From Streptomyces viridochromogenes DSM 40736 (GTDB lineage Bacteria; Actinomycetota; Actinomycetes; Streptomycetales; Streptomycetaceae): a stretch of 64,000 nt of DNA. The stretch covers positions 600,467-664,466 of the forward strand of contig NZ_GG657757.1 of NCBI RefSeq assembly GCF_000158955.1, written 5' to 3'. A program made the position numbers and the translations under genes. Positions 1 to 8,364 of the stretch are shown here, in pieces (position 1 is the first letter of the stretch; each line of letters starts with the position of its first letter). The notes beneath the pieces were generated by a model that did not search any database, was not told the DNA's origin, and worked only from the letters and a program-made list of their open reading frames with translations.

Positions 1-921
1 CCCGAGGTCGTCGCCGCCGACCGGCACCCGGGGTACCACTCGACGCGATGGGCCGCCCGGACGGCCGGACAGGTCCCCGTGCTGGTCCAGCACCACCACG
101 CGCACATCGCCTCGGCGATGGCCGAACACGGCCTCGACGGCGCCGCACGCGTGATCGGCGTCGCCTTCGACGGCACGGGTTACGGCGACGACGGCACCGT
201 CTGGGGCGGCGAGATCCTCCTCGCCGGCTACACCGGTTTCCGGCGCCTGGCCCACCTCGCCCCCGCCCCGCTGCCCGGCGCAGACGCGGGCGTCGCCAAC
301 CCGTGCCGGCTGGCCCTGGCGCGGCTGTGGGCGGCGGGCCTGCCGTGGGACCCGGACCTGCCCGCCGTCGCCGCTTGCGCACCCGATGAACTGACACTGC
401 TCGAAGGGCAGTTGAAACGAGACGTGGCCTGCGCCCCGACCTCCAGCATGGGCCGGCTCTTCGACGCCGTGTCGTCCCTCGTGGGCGTGTGCCATCGCGC
501 GGGGTACGAGGCGCAGGCCGCCCTGGAGCTGGAGGCCGCCGCCGCTTCGGCCTGGGAGGCCGGCACCTCGGCGTACGCCTTCGGCTTCGCCCGCGGCGTG
601 TTCGACCCGGCGCCCGTGCTCGGCGCGCTCGTCGCCGACCTGCGGCGTGGCACCCCGGCCGCCGTGCTCGCCGCCCGCTTCCACCGCGCCGTGGCGCGGG
701 CCGTCGCACAGGCCTGCCGGCGAACGCGCCAGAACACCGGCCTCGCCACCGTCGCGCTCAGCGGCGGGGTGTTCGCCAACGCGCTGCTGGAGGAGGAGTG
801 CGCGCGGCTGCTGTCGGAGGACGGCTTCGCGGTGCTCCGCCACGGCGAAGTCCCGCCGAACGACGGCGGATTGGCCCTCGGCCAGCTGGTGGTCGCGGCG
901 CACCTACGACAGGAGGAGTGA
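1..921 (+). CDS. hypF: Carbamoyltransferase HypF, C-terminal part (5' end outside window)
   Basis: The frame is open from the first base, so the gene begins upstream and about 306 C-terminal residues are visible. HypF makes the carbamoyl-AMP-derived group that HypE turns into the cyanide ligands of the [NiFe] site. The sequence shows the Kae1/YrdC-type C-terminal domain: a VQHHHAHIASAMAEHGL metal-binding motif near the visible start, SSMGRLFDAVSSLVG in the middle and LSGGVFANALL near the end. The stop lies three bases before hypC, with an AGGAGG ribosome site inside the hypF 3' end, so hypF, hypC, hypD and hypE form one operon. The acylphosphatase and zinc-finger parts expected of HypF lie outside the window and cannot be checked. 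Confidence 0.95.
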   Translation, partial: PEVVAADRHPGYHSTRWAARTAGQVPVLVQHHHAHIASAMAEHGLDGAARVIGVAFDGTGYGDDGTVWGGEILLAGYTGFRRLAHLAPAPLPGADAGVANPCRLALARLWAAGLPWDPDLPAVAACAPDELTLLEGQLKRDVACAPTSSMGRLFDAVSSLVGVCHRAGYEAQAALELEAAAASAWEAGTSAYAFGFARGVFDPAPVLGALVADLRRGTPAAVLAARFHRAVARAVAQACRRTRQNTGLATVALSGGVFANALLEEECARLLSEDGFAVLRHGEVPPNDGGLALGQLVVAAHLRQEE

Positions 922-924
922 CCC

Positions 925-1206
925 ATGTGTTTGGCAGTGCCCGGCAAGGTCGTGGCCATCGAGGACGGCGCGGACCCGCTCACCGGGCTGATCGACTTCG
1001 GCGGAGTGCAGAAACAGGCGTGCCTGGAGTACGTGCCCGATGTGCGGGTGGGTGAGTACGTCATCGTGCACGTCGGCTTCGCGCTCCAGCGTCTCGACGA
1101 GGAGTCGGCCCTGGCCTCGCTGAAACTGTTCGAGGAACTGGGGCTGCTGGAGGAGGAGTTCGGGGACGCCTGGGAGCAGGCGGCGAAGGAGGCGGGAACG
1201 GCGTGA
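925..1206 (+). CDS. hypC: Hydrogenase assembly chaperone HypC/HupF
   Basis: A 93-residue protein starting [15 protein letters not shown], the N-terminal signature of HypC. Cys2 is the residue that HypC uses to bind the Fe(CN)2CO precursor and the large-subunit apoprotein. The protein partners HypD in building the iron centre and then delivers it to the hydrogenase precursor in the cytoplasm. The start follows hypF by three bases behind a strong AGGAGG site, and the stop overlaps the GTG start of hypD (GTGA). The acidic C-terminal tail is a little longer than the classical 75-90 aa family size, but nothing important is missing. Confidence 0.97.
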   Translation: MCLAVPGKVVAIEDGADPLTGLIDFGGVQKQACLEYVPDVRVGEYVIVHVGFALQRLDEESALASLKLFEELGLLEEEFGDAWEQAAKEAGTA

Positions 1207-2345
1207 AGTACATCGACGAGTTCAACGACCCGGATCTGGCCCGGCGGCTGCTGGACGAGATCCGTGCCACCGCGACCCGGCCGTGGGCCCTGATGGAGGT
1301 GTGCGGCGGGCAGACGCACTCGATCATCCGGCACGGCATCGACCAACTGCTGCCCGAACAGGTGGAGTTGATCCACGGGCCCGGCTGCCCCGTCTGTGTC
1401 ACGCCGCTGGAGGTCATCGACAAGGCGCTGGAGATCGCCTCGCGGCCCGAGGTGATCTTCTGCTCCTTCGGGGACATGCTGCGGGTGCCCGGCACCGGCC
1501 GTGACCTGTTCCGGGTCAAGGGCGAGGGCGGTGACGTGCGTGTGGTGTACTCGCCGCTGGACGCCCTGGAGCTGGCCCGCCGCCACCCGGACCGGGAGGT
1601 GGTGTTCTTCGCGATCGGCTTCGAGACCACGGCCCCGGCCAACGCCATGGCCGTGCACCAAGGGCGCCGCCTGGGGCTGAGCAACTTCAGCCTGCTCGTG
1701 TCGCATGTGCGGGTGCCCCCGGCGGTCGAGGCGATCATGACGGCGCCGGAGTGCCGGGTGCAGGGCTTCCTCGCCGCGGGGCACGTGTGCAGCGTGATGG
1801 GCACGGCGGAGTACCCGGAGCTGACCGAGCGGTTCAAGGTGCCGATGGTGGTGACCGGGTTCGAGCCGCTGGACATCCTGGAGGGCATCCGCCGGGCGGT
1901 CCGTCAGCTGGAGCGTGGCGAGCACCGGGTGGAGAACGCGTACCCGCGTGCCGTGCGCGAGGAGGGCAATCCGGCCGCCGTGCGCATGATCGAGGAGGTG
2001 TTCGAGGTCACCGACCGGGCCTGGCGCGGTATCGGGCGGATCCCGGCCAGTGGCTGGCGGCTGAGTGACGCCTTCCGCGCGTTCGACGCCGAGCACCGCT
2101 TCGACGTCACCGGGATCCGTACCGAGGAGCCGGCCGAGTGCCGCAGCGGCGAAGTGCTGCAGGGGCTGATCAAGCCGACCGAGTGCGCCGCGTTCGGCAC
2201 CACCTGTACCCCGCGCACGCCGCTCGGCGCCACCATGGTGTCCAGCGAGGGTGCCTGTGCCGCGTACTACCTGTACCGCCGGATGAACGCCCCGACACCG
2301 CAGGCCGAAGGGGCCGCGCGGGAGGAGATGAACCCCGTTGCCTGA
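1203..2345 (+). CDS. hypD: Hydrogenase formation protein HypD
   Basis: A 380-residue iron-sulfur scaffold on which the Fe(CN)2CO unit is assembled together with HypC and HypE. Family motifs are all present: [10 protein letters not shown] near residue 30, GPGCPVC near 60, AIGFETTAP in the middle, and the C-terminal cysteine block around residues 310-355 ([30 protein letters not shown]) that carries the [4Fe-4S] cluster. It starts with GTG overlapping the hypC stop (GTGA), which indicates translational coupling. Its stop overlaps the start chosen for hypE by 8 bases. Confidence 0.97.
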   Translation: MKYIDEFNDPDLARRLLDEIRATATRPWALMEVCGGQTHSIIRHGIDQLLPEQVELIHGPGCPVCVTPLEVIDKALEIASRPEVIFCSFGDMLRVPGTGRDLFRVKGEGGDVRVVYSPLDALELARRHPDREVVFFAIGFETTAPANAMAVHQGRRLGLSNFSLLVSHVRVPPAVEAIMTAPECRVQGFLAAGHVCSVMGTAEYPELTERFKVPMVVTGFEPLDILEGIRRAVRQLERGEHRVENAYPRAVREEGNPAAVRMIEEVFEVTDRAWRGIGRIPASGWRLSDAFRAFDAEHRFDVTGIRTEEPAECRSGEVLQGLIKPTECAAFGTTCTPRTPLGATMVSSEGACAAYYLYRRMNAPTPQAEGAAREEMNPVA

Positions 2346-3408
2346 GCAACTCGCCGATGTGGTCGACCCGGCCGGCTGGACCTGCCCCGCCCCCCTGCGC
2401 GACCAGCCGGTCGTGGTGATGGGACACGGCGGTGGTGGCGCGCTGTCGGCCGAGCTGATCGAGCAGGTCTTCACGCCCGCCTACGGCAACCCCACCCTGG
2501 CCGCTCTCGCCGACTCCGCCGTCCTCGAACTGGGCGGCGCGCGGCTGGCGTTCTCCACCGACTCCTACGTCGTCCGGCCGCTGTTCTTCCCCGGCGGCAG
2601 CCTGGGCGACCTGGCGGTCAACGGGACCGTGAACGACCTGGCGATGAGCGGTGCGAGACCGGCGTACCTCTCCGCCGCCTTCGTGCTGGAGGAGGGCGTG
2701 GAGCTGACGGTCGTGGAACGGGTCGCGCGCGCCATGGGCGCGGCGGCCGAGGCCGCCGGGGTCACCGTCGCCACGGGCGACACCAAGGTGGTGGAGTCCG
2801 GGCACGGCGACGGTGTGTACGTCACCACCGCCGGTGTCGGGCTCGTCCCGGACGGGGTGGACATCCGGCCGCAGCGGGCCCGGCCCGGGGACGCCGTGAT
2901 CGTCAGCGGGCCGATCGGCCTGCACGGGGTGGCGATCATGAGCGTGCGGGAGGGGCTGGAGTTCGGGGTCGAGGTCGCGAGTGACACCGCACCGCTGGCG
3001 GACCTGGTGGCGGCGATGCTGGCCGTCACTCCCGACATCCATGTGCTGCGCGACCCCACCCGGGGCGGTCTTGCGGCGTCCCTGAACGAGATCGCCCGGG
3101 CTTCCGGGACCGGCGTGCGGCTTCAGGAACGTGCCATCCCGGTTCCGGACGCGGTGGCGAACGCCTGCGGGTTCCTCGGGCTCGAGCCGCTGTACGTCGC
3201 CAACGAGGGGCGGCTGGTCGCCTTCGTGCCCCCCTCGGATGCGGAGCAGGTGCTGGCCGCGATGCGTGCTCATCCGCAGGGTGCCGGGGCCACGCTGATC
3301 GGCGAGTGCGTCGCCGAGCATCCCGGCATGGTGGTGGTCGCCACCGGTCTCGGCGGCACGCGGGTGGTGGATCTGCCGCTCGGCGAGCAGCTGCCGCGCA
3401 TCTGCTGA
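2338..3408 (+). CDS. hypE: Hydrogenase expression/formation protein HypE
   Basis: A 356-residue member of the AIR-synthase/PurM-like ATP-binding family. HypE accepts a carbamoyl group from HypF on its last cysteine and dehydrates it to thiocyanate, the source of the active-site cyanide. The protein ends exactly in PRIC, the required C-terminal cysteine. Other family segments are [13 protein letters not shown] near residue 25, FSTDSYVV near 65, [14 protein letters not shown], and the [13 protein letters not shown] segment around residue 240. The start taken here is TTG overlapping hypD; an internal ATG at 2419 would remove about 27 residues ahead of the conserved GHGGGG segment, so the exact start is uncertain. 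Confidence 0.96.
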   Translation: MPEQLADVVDPAGWTCPAPLRDQPVVVMGHGGGGALSAELIEQVFTPAYGNPTLAALADSAVLELGGARLAFSTDSYVVRPLFFPGGSLGDLAVNGTVNDLAMSGARPAYLSAAFVLEEGVELTVVERVARAMGAAAEAAGVTVATGDTKVVESGHGDGVYVTTAGVGLVPDGVDIRPQRARPGDAVIVSGPIGLHGVAIMSVREGLEFGVEVASDTAPLADLVAAMLAVTPDIHVLRDPTRGGLAASLNEIARASGTGVRLQERAIPVPDAVANACGFLGLEPLYVANEGRLVAFVPPSDAEQVLAAMRAHPQGAGATLIGECVAEHPGMVVVATGLGGTRVVDLPLGEQLPRIC

Positions 3409-3420
3409 CCGGGCGTGCGA

Positions 3421-3454
3421 AGGGGGCCCCCCCGGCGTGCCGGCGGGGCCCCCT
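3421..3454. terminator. Bidirectional hairpin between hypE and hypA
   Basis: AGGGGGCCCC at 3421-3430 pairs perfectly with GGGGCCCCCT at 3445-3454, and the intervening CCGGC/GCCGG extends the stem. It lies in the 50-bp gap between the convergent hypE (+) and hypA (-) stop codons, where a shared terminator is expected. There is no long T-tract, which is usual for GC-rich actinomycetes. Confidence 0.75.
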
Positions 3455-3458
3455 CGCG

Positions 3459-3815
3459 CTATGCCGGGGCCGGTGACGGCTCGATCCCGGCGATCTCCAG
3501 TTCCCGGCCGCTGCGCAGGTCGCTGGAGGGCTGGTCACAGCGCGGGCACCAGAAGAACGGGGGCATGCCCACCGGGAACTCCTCGGCGCACGGGCCGCAC
3601 CAGGCCTGCGCGGGGACCTGCTCGACCACGAGCCGGGCCCCGGCGAGGGCGGTGCCGTCACGGGCCACCTCGAAGGCGAAGCCCAGGGCGTCGGGGACGA
3701 CGCCCGCCAGCTCGCCGACCCGGACGGTCACGGCCGAGACCGCCTCGGTCCCGTCCGCCCGGGCCAGCTCGTCGGCCCGCTCGATGATCGCGGTCGCGAT
3801 CGACAGCTCGTGCAC
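3459..3815 (-). CDS. hypA: Hydrogenase nickel incorporation protein HypA
   Basis: A 118-residue nickel metallochaperone. The N-terminus MHELSIATAI carries His2 and the following Glu used for nickel binding, and the zinc site is two CxxC pairs (WCGPC near residue 72 and WCPRC near residue 91). HypA normally works with HypB to insert nickel into the large subunit; no hypB lies in the window, so it is probably just outside. HypA is the last gene of the leftward hydrogenase operon and begins 7 bases after the preceding small gene. A strong hairpin follows its stop. Confidence 0.96.
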   Translation of the reverse strand: MHELSIATAIIERADELARADGTEAVSAVTVRVGELAGVVPDALGFAFEVARDGTALAGARLVVEQVPAQAWCGPCAEEFPVGMPPFFWCPRCDQPSSDLRSGRELEIAGIEPSPAPA

Positions 3816-3822
3816 GGGCTGC

Positions 3823-4017
3823 TCAGGGATAGCGGTGGCCCGCGCGGAAACCGCCGGCCATCCGCCAGATCCGCACCTCGCGCCTCAGGCTGGGCAGCTC
3901 CCAGGCCAGCAGCGCCAGGACCGCACCGCCCATCAGGGCGGCCTCGGCCATCAGCACCCGCTGTCCGCTCCTGCCCCGTCTGTGGGCGACGCGTCTGCGT
4001 ACTCGTTGGACCTTCAT
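3823..4017 (-). CDS. Small single-span membrane protein of the hydrogenase operon
   Basis: A 64-residue protein with a very basic N-terminus (MKVQRVRRRVAHRRGR), one hydrophobic helix around residues 21-40 and an ELPSLRREVRIWRM segment after it. The layout and this last segment resemble the short actinobacterial DUF6893-type proteins, but that assignment is from memory. It sits between the 68-residue protein and hypA in a tight operon, so a link to hydrogenase maturation or membrane association is a reasonable inference. The start is the ATG at 4017; the same frame is open further upstream, but the longer version would run through the neighbouring gene. Confidence 0.65.
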   Translation of the reverse strand: MKVQRVRRRVAHRRGRSGQRVLMAEAALMGGAVLALLAWELPSLRREVRIWRMAGGFRAGHRYP

Positions 4018-4039
4018 TGCGGCGACTCCCTGCTCTCCG

Positions 4040-4246
4040 TCATCCCGGCGGGATGTTCGGCATGGCCTCCACGAGGGCGTCATGCCGCTTCCAGTGGATC
4101 CCCGTGGAGCGGCGCGCGTCGGCGGTGCCGTCCGCGTGGTGCCCCTTCTGCTCCTCGTACCGACCCCTGTTGCCCTGATGCATGCCGGTGACATGCCCGG
4201 GGGTGTCGGGCTTCGCCTGGGGGCGGCCCACTCTGATGCTGCCCAT
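4040..4246 (-). CDS. Conserved small hydrogenase-cluster protein, function unknown
   Basis: A 68-residue hydrophilic protein rich in Gly, His, Arg and Lys (for example GNRGRYEEQKGHHADG and STGIHWKRHDA) with the C-terminal segment MPNIPPG. It has no cysteine, signal peptide or membrane segment. A perfect AAGGAGAA ribosome site precedes the ATG. It lies between the DUF5947 gene and the small membrane-protein gene, all in the same direction. Small proteins of this kind are, from memory, found beside group 1h hydrogenases in actinobacteria; no function is known to me. The many histidines could bind nickel, but that is only a guess. Confidence 0.7.
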   Translation of the reverse strand: MGSIRVGRPQAKPDTPGHVTGMHQGNRGRYEEQKGHHADGTADARRSTGIHWKRHDALVEAMPNIPPG

Positions 4247-4288
4247 GGGGTGTTCTCCTTCCTCGCCTCCGACCTGCGGAGTACGTGC

Positions 4289-4885
4289 TCAAGACCGCTC
4301 GGTGAGGTCCTCGAAGAACCGCTCGACGGCCGGCCAGATCCGGCCGCCGCCGGACAGGCCGCGCCACTCCCGGCGGACGACGGCGATCATCCGGTAGCAG
4401 TCGTCGATCGGCGCGATCCAGTGGTGGTCGAGGCCGTGGACGGTGTTCACCAGCAGCGCCTCCACCTCGGGTTCCACGGTGGCGAGCTGCGGACACGTCC
4501 GCGCCAGCTCCTTCCAGGCCGCCGCGTCCACCTCCCACCGCATGGCGCCCGCGGGGCTCGGGCCCTGGGCGGTGACCGTGCCGTCCGCCCGGGGCACGAA
4601 GAAGACCAGGCCCACCGGTACGCCCAGCGCCGCCGTGTCGACGGCGGGCAGCCGGACCCGGCGCCGGGGCACGAGCCGGTACTGACCGGCCCCCGCCCCG
4701 GCTCCCGCGAACAGCACCGAGCAGGGGCCGCACACGCAGCGCACCTCGTCCTGCCCGGTGTCGTAGAGGTGGGCGTGTTCGTCGGCGACGGGCGCGGCGC
4801 ACAGGTCGCACACCTCCGTCCGGGCCGCCGCGGTGCGGTCGGCCGAGGAGCGGATGAGGCGGGCCAGGGCCCCGTCGGTGGTCAC
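4289..4885 (-). CDS. DUF5947 family protein
   Basis: A 198-residue cytoplasmic protein with a likely metal site: two cysteine pairs near the N-terminus (CDLCAAP around residue 26 and VCGPC around residue 51) resemble a rubredoxin or zinc-ribbon knuckle. The C-terminal half contains HGLDHHWIAPIDDCYRMI, a segment typical of DUF5947 proteins of actinobacterial hydrogenase clusters. The GTG start overlaps the NifU-like gene's stop (GTGA), so the two are translationally coupled. A role in assembly or electron transfer for the hydrogenase is inferred from context; the biochemical activity is unknown. Confidence 0.8.
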   Translation of the reverse strand: MTTDGALARLIRSSADRTAAARTEVCDLCAAPVADEHAHLYDTGQDEVRCVCGPCSVLFAGAGAGAGQYRLVPRRRVRLPAVDTAALGVPVGLVFFVPRADGTVTAQGPSPAGAMRWEVDAAAWKELARTCPQLATVEPEVEALLVNTVHGLDHHWIAPIDDCYRMIAVVRREWRGLSGGGRIWPAVERFFEDLTERS

Positions 4886-5424
4886 CGTGCGCCCCGGTGC
4901 GTCAGCGTGGTCAGCGGTACGAACGCGGGAGCCGGCGTCGTCGGCAGTGGCTCCACCGCCGTCAGTTCCGGCGCCACGGCGAGGACGGCCTCGCGGACCG
5001 CGTCGGTGACCTGGGTGGCTCCGTCACCGCAGCCGGACCCGCACCCGCCGCCCGTCTTCAGGCGCACCCGGCCGACCTCCCCTTCCACTCCGGCCCACTC
5101 CACGTCCGCGCCCCGCTCCTGTACGGCGGGACGCAGACGTTCGACCGCGCGGGCCGCCCGGCGTTCGGCGGGCTCGGGGTGGATGTCGTGCAGCACCAGC
5201 AGGTGCCCCAGCAGCTCGTCCTCGGCGAGGCTGCCGGCCAGTTGCTCGCCGGCGTGGTCCAGGACGCGGGCCAGGGCCTCGCCGTAGACCTCGGTGAGCA
5301 GCCGTACCGCCTCCGTGGCGGGGCCGGGGACGGGCTCGAGCCCGTCCAGCACCTCGTCGAGCCGGGCGAGCCGGGCCTCGACGTCCGGGTCCGCCAGCCG
5401 TTCCGGGGCGGCGGCCTCAGCCAT
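4882..5424 (-). CDS. NifU-like Fe-S scaffold-type protein of the hydrogenase operon
   Basis: A 180-residue protein. The first 110 residues are helical and acidic; the last 70 look like a NifU C-terminal domain (VRLKTGGGCGSGC, then a helix and APELTAVE). NifU/Nfu domains hold a labile [4Fe-4S] cluster through a CxxC pair for transfer to client proteins, here presumably the cluster-rich small subunit. The motif is unusual: the two cysteines are spaced C-x3-C and the residues around them are almost all glycine. The ATG at 5424 overlaps the large-subunit stop by 8 bases. A longer in-frame extension upstream lies within the large-subunit gene and was not used. Confidence 0.85.
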   Translation of the reverse strand: MAEAAAPERLADPDVEARLARLDEVLDGLEPVPGPATEAVRLLTEVYGEALARVLDHAGEQLAGSLAEDELLGHLLVLHDIHPEPAERRAARAVERLRPAVQERGADVEWAGVEGEVGRVRLKTGGGCGSGCGDGATQVTDAVREAVLAVAPELTAVEPLPTTPAPAFVPLTTLTHRGAR

Positions 5425-7210
5425 GGTTCGCCCCGTAGGTCGGCGAGTGCAGGGTGGTGAGCGTCTTGCCCTTGCCGACGTACATGTGCACACCGCACGG
5501 CAGACAGGGGTCGAAGCTGCGGACGGTGCGCATGATGTCGACGCCCTTGAAGTCGTCCGGCCCGTTCTCCTCGAAGATGGGCTGGCCCTGGACGGCGTCC
5601 TCGTACGGGCCCGGGGTGCCGTACATGTCGCGGGGGCTGGCGTTCCACGGGGTGGGCGGGTAGGGGTGGTAGTTGGCGATCTTCTTGTCCTTGATCACCA
5701 GGTGGTGGGAGAGGACACCGCGCACGGCCTCGTGGAAGCCGCAGCCGATCGCCTCGTCGGGCACCTCGTAGTTCTCGAACACCTTGGTCTCGCCCGCGCG
5801 CACGAGCCCCATGGCCTCCTCCAGGAACTGGAGGGCCATCGCGGCCGCGTAGGCGACGAAGTACGGCCTCGCGCGGTCGCGTTCGATGGTGTTGCTCCAC
5901 TTCGGGATGCGCCACTCCAGGGTCGTCTCCGGGAGCGACTCGCCCTTGGGCAGGGAGATGCGCACGCTGTGCCCGGTGGACTTGACGTACGGGGTGTCGA
6001 CGAGGCCGCTCAGGGCGGTCGACCACAGCCGGGCGAGCGGGCCGCCGCCGGTGTCGAGGGCGAGGTGGTCCCCGGTACGGGGGTCGAGCCAGCGGGGGCT
6101 CATCACCCAGCTGTACTTGTCGTCGAAGTCGCGCTTCTGCGGCACCGGGACGGTGGTCTGGTTCCACGGGTGCCGCATGTCGACGGGGTTGCCGAGCGGG
6201 TCGTGGGTGACGAACGGCTGCTCGTTGACCCAGTCCTCGTAGTAGGAGCTGCCCAGCAGGATGCGCAGGCCGAGGTTGATGTCGACGAGGTTGTTGGTGA
6301 CGAGTTCGCCGTCGACGATGACGCCCGGGGTGACGTACATCTGCTTGCCCCAGGTGTTCATCGTCTCGTAGCGGTAGTCGACGGTCCTGGGGTCCTGGAA
6401 GGCGCCCCAGCAGCCCAGCAGGGTGCGGCGGCGGCCGACCTCCTCGTAGCCGGGCAGCGCCTCGTAGAAGAAGTCGAAGACGTCGTCGTTCATGGCGACG
6501 GCCTTCTTCACGAAGTCGATGACCCGCATGAGCCGGCTGAGGTAGTCGGTGAAGGCGGTCGGCTGCGGCATCGTGCCGACACCGCCCGGGTACAGCGTCG
6601 ACGGGTGGACGTGCCGCCCCTCCATCAGGCAGAACATCTCGCGGGTGATGCGGCTGACCTTCAGGGCCTCCTTGTAGACCTCGCCCTCGAAGGGGTTGAA
6701 GGCCCGCATGATCTCGGCGATGGTGCGGTAGCCGTGGATCTCGCCGCGGGGTGCGTCGGTGCGCTCGGCGCGGGACAGGAGGCTGGGGTTGGTGGACTTG
6801 ACCATCGCCTCGCAGAAGTCCACGAAGACCAGGTTGTCCTGGAAGATCGTGTGGTCGAAGATGTACTCCGCCGCTTCGCCGAGGTTGACGATGTAGTCGG
6901 CCAGCGGGGGCGGTTTGACGCCGTAGGCCATCTGCTGCGCGTAGTCGGAGCAGGTGGTGTGGTTGTCGCCGCAGATGCCGCAGATCCGGGACGTGATGAA
7001 GCCCGCGTCGCGCGGGTCCTTGCCCTTCATGAACACCGAGTAGCCGCGGAACAGCGACGAGGTGCTGTGGCATTCGACGACTTCCCGGTTGGCGAAGTCG
7101 ATCTTCGTGTAGATGCCCAGGTTCCCGATGATCCGGGTGATCGGGTCCCAGGACATGTCCACGAGTTGTGGCGTCTTGCGCTCCGTGGGCCGGGCCTCGG
7201 TTGTGGTCAT
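5417..7210 (-). CDS. hhyL: [NiFe]-hydrogenase large subunit, group 1h (group 5)
   Basis: A 597-residue catalytic subunit. The four nickel-binding cysteines lie in RICGICGDNH (about residues 75-84) and DPCLPCGVH (about 567-575). About 22 residues follow that histidine, so a maturation protease is expected to clip the tail; no such protease gene is visible here. The motifs, and a small subunit with an aspartate in the proximal-cluster site, place it in the high-affinity, oxygen-insensitive group that lets streptomycetes oxidise atmospheric H2. The gene follows the small subunit by 61 bases and overlaps the NifU-like gene. A GAGGGA stretch about 11 bases upstream may be its ribosome site. Confidence 0.95.
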   Translation of the reverse strand: MTTTEARPTERKTPQLVDMSWDPITRIIGNLGIYTKIDFANREVVECHSTSSLFRGYSVFMKGKDPRDAGFITSRICGICGDNHTTCSDYAQQMAYGVKPPPLADYIVNLGEAAEYIFDHTIFQDNLVFVDFCEAMVKSTNPSLLSRAERTDAPRGEIHGYRTIAEIMRAFNPFEGEVYKEALKVSRITREMFCLMEGRHVHPSTLYPGGVGTMPQPTAFTDYLSRLMRVIDFVKKAVAMNDDVFDFFYEALPGYEEVGRRRTLLGCWGAFQDPRTVDYRYETMNTWGKQMYVTPGVIVDGELVTNNLVDINLGLRILLGSSYYEDWVNEQPFVTHDPLGNPVDMRHPWNQTTVPVPQKRDFDDKYSWVMSPRWLDPRTGDHLALDTGGGPLARLWSTALSGLVDTPYVKSTGHSVRISLPKGESLPETTLEWRIPKWSNTIERDRARPYFVAYAAAMALQFLEEAMGLVRAGETKVFENYEVPDEAIGCGFHEAVRGVLSHHLVIKDKKIANYHPYPPTPWNASPRDMYGTPGPYEDAVQGQPIFEENGPDDFKGVDIMRTVRSFDPCLPCGVHMYVGKGKTLTTLHSPTYGANHG

Positions 7211-7271
7211 CTGCGGTACTGTCCCTCGCTGTCGGTGTTCGGTCGGTGGGTCGTGCGGTGCGTGCGGGACG

Positions 7272-8363
7272 TCATCGGGCCCGCCAGTGTGGGTCGTAGC
7301 CGCTGGTCAGCTTGCGCTTGTTGTGGCGCCACCTGGGCTCGTGGTTGACCAGCTCGTTGGTCATGCCGCGCAGGCGGCGGATGACCGCGCCGTAGGGCTT
7401 GATGGCCAGGGACGACAGGGTGCCGCCGGGGGGCTCGTCCATGAACGGCATGAACGCGTCGGGGAAACCGGGCATCGTGCAGCCGATGCAGATGCCGCCG
7501 ACGTTCGGGCAGCCGCCGATGCCGGCCATCCAGCCGCGCTTGGGCACGTTGCAGTTCACGACCGGGCCCCAACAGCCCGTCTTGACCAGGCACTTGGGCG
7601 AGTTGTAGTCCTTCGCGAAGCTGGCCTGCTCGTAGTAGGAGCCGCGGTCGCAGCCTTCGTGGACCGTCTTCCCGAACAGCCACTGCGGGCGCAGCATGTG
7701 GTCCAGCGGGGGCGGGGGCGCGGAACCGGCCGCGTGGTAGAGGACCCAGACCAGGGTCTCCATGAAGTTCTCGGGCTGGATCGGGCAGCCGGGCACGTTG
7801 ACGACGGGCAGCCCGCCCTGGGAGGTGTAGTCCCAGCCCAGGTAGTCGGCGAGGCCCATGCAGCCGGTCGGGTTGCCGGACATGGCGTGGATGCCGCCGA
7901 AGGTGGCGCAGGTGCCTGCGGCCACCACCGCCCAGGCCTTGGGGGCCAGTTGGTCGATCCACCAGTTCAGGGTCTGCGGCTCGCCGGTCTCGGGGTCGTT
8001 GCCGAACGACGTCCAGTAGCCGTCGCCCTCGATGATGTTCTGGTTCGGGATCGAGCCCTCGATGACGAGGATGAACGGCTCCAGGTCGCCGCGTGCGGCC
8101 GCCCGGTAGGGGGCGAGGAAGTCCTCGCCGCCCAGGCTCGGGGAGAGCACCTTGTTGACAAGGTTCACCTTCGGCAGGCCCGGGATCAGGCCGAGCACCA
8201 GGTCCTCGATGGAGGGCTGGTCGGCTGCGGTCAGGGAGACGGTGTCCCCGTCGCAGCTCATGCCTTCGGAGATCCAGAGGATCGTGATCTCGTCGAAGCC
8301 CTGTCGCTCCTCTGCGCGACTGGGTTCCTTGCTGACCTCGGCGGTACTGCTGTTCGTTGTCAT
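7272..8363 (-). CDS. hhyS: [NiFe]-hydrogenase small subunit, group 1h (group 5)
   Basis: A 363-residue electron-transfer subunit carrying three Fe-S clusters. The proximal site reads GMSCDGD at residues 35-40: Asp40 stands where most hydrogenases have the second cysteine of CxxC, the hallmark of group 1h. Further cluster ligands are seen in GTCATFGG, VPGCPIQP, the Cys-rich segment from HEGCDRG to GCWGPVVNC, and GICIGC. There is no twin-arginine signal, unlike membrane-bound uptake hydrogenases, so the enzyme should face the cytoplasm. The start lies one base after the stop of the 528-residue gene. Confidence 0.95.
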   Translation of the reverse strand: MTTNSSTAEVSKEPSRAEERQGFDEITILWISEGMSCDGDTVSLTAADQPSIEDLVLGLIPGLPKVNLVNKVLSPSLGGEDFLAPYRAAARGDLEPFILVIEGSIPNQNIIEGDGYWTSFGNDPETGEPQTLNWWIDQLAPKAWAVVAAGTCATFGGIHAMSGNPTGCMGLADYLGWDYTSQGGLPVVNVPGCPIQPENFMETLVWVLYHAAGSAPPPPLDHMLRPQWLFGKTVHEGCDRGSYYEQASFAKDYNSPKCLVKTGCWGPVVNCNVPKRGWMAGIGGCPNVGGICIGCTMPGFPDAFMPFMDEPPGGTLSSLAIKPYGAVIRRLRGMTNELVNHEPRWRHNKRKLTSGYDPHWRAR

Positions 8364-8364
8364 G

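Noticed and set aside
228..2474. Long open frame on the minus strand across hypF-hypD (about 748 codons)
   Set aside because: It is the antisense shadow of the hyp genes in GC-rich DNA; the predicted product is low-complexity and has no family motif, while the plus strand is densely and convincingly coding.
5294..7348. 684-codon open frame on the plus strand opposite the hydrogenase large subunit
   Set aside because: Val/Asp/Gly-rich shadow of the large-subunit gene with no recognisable domain.
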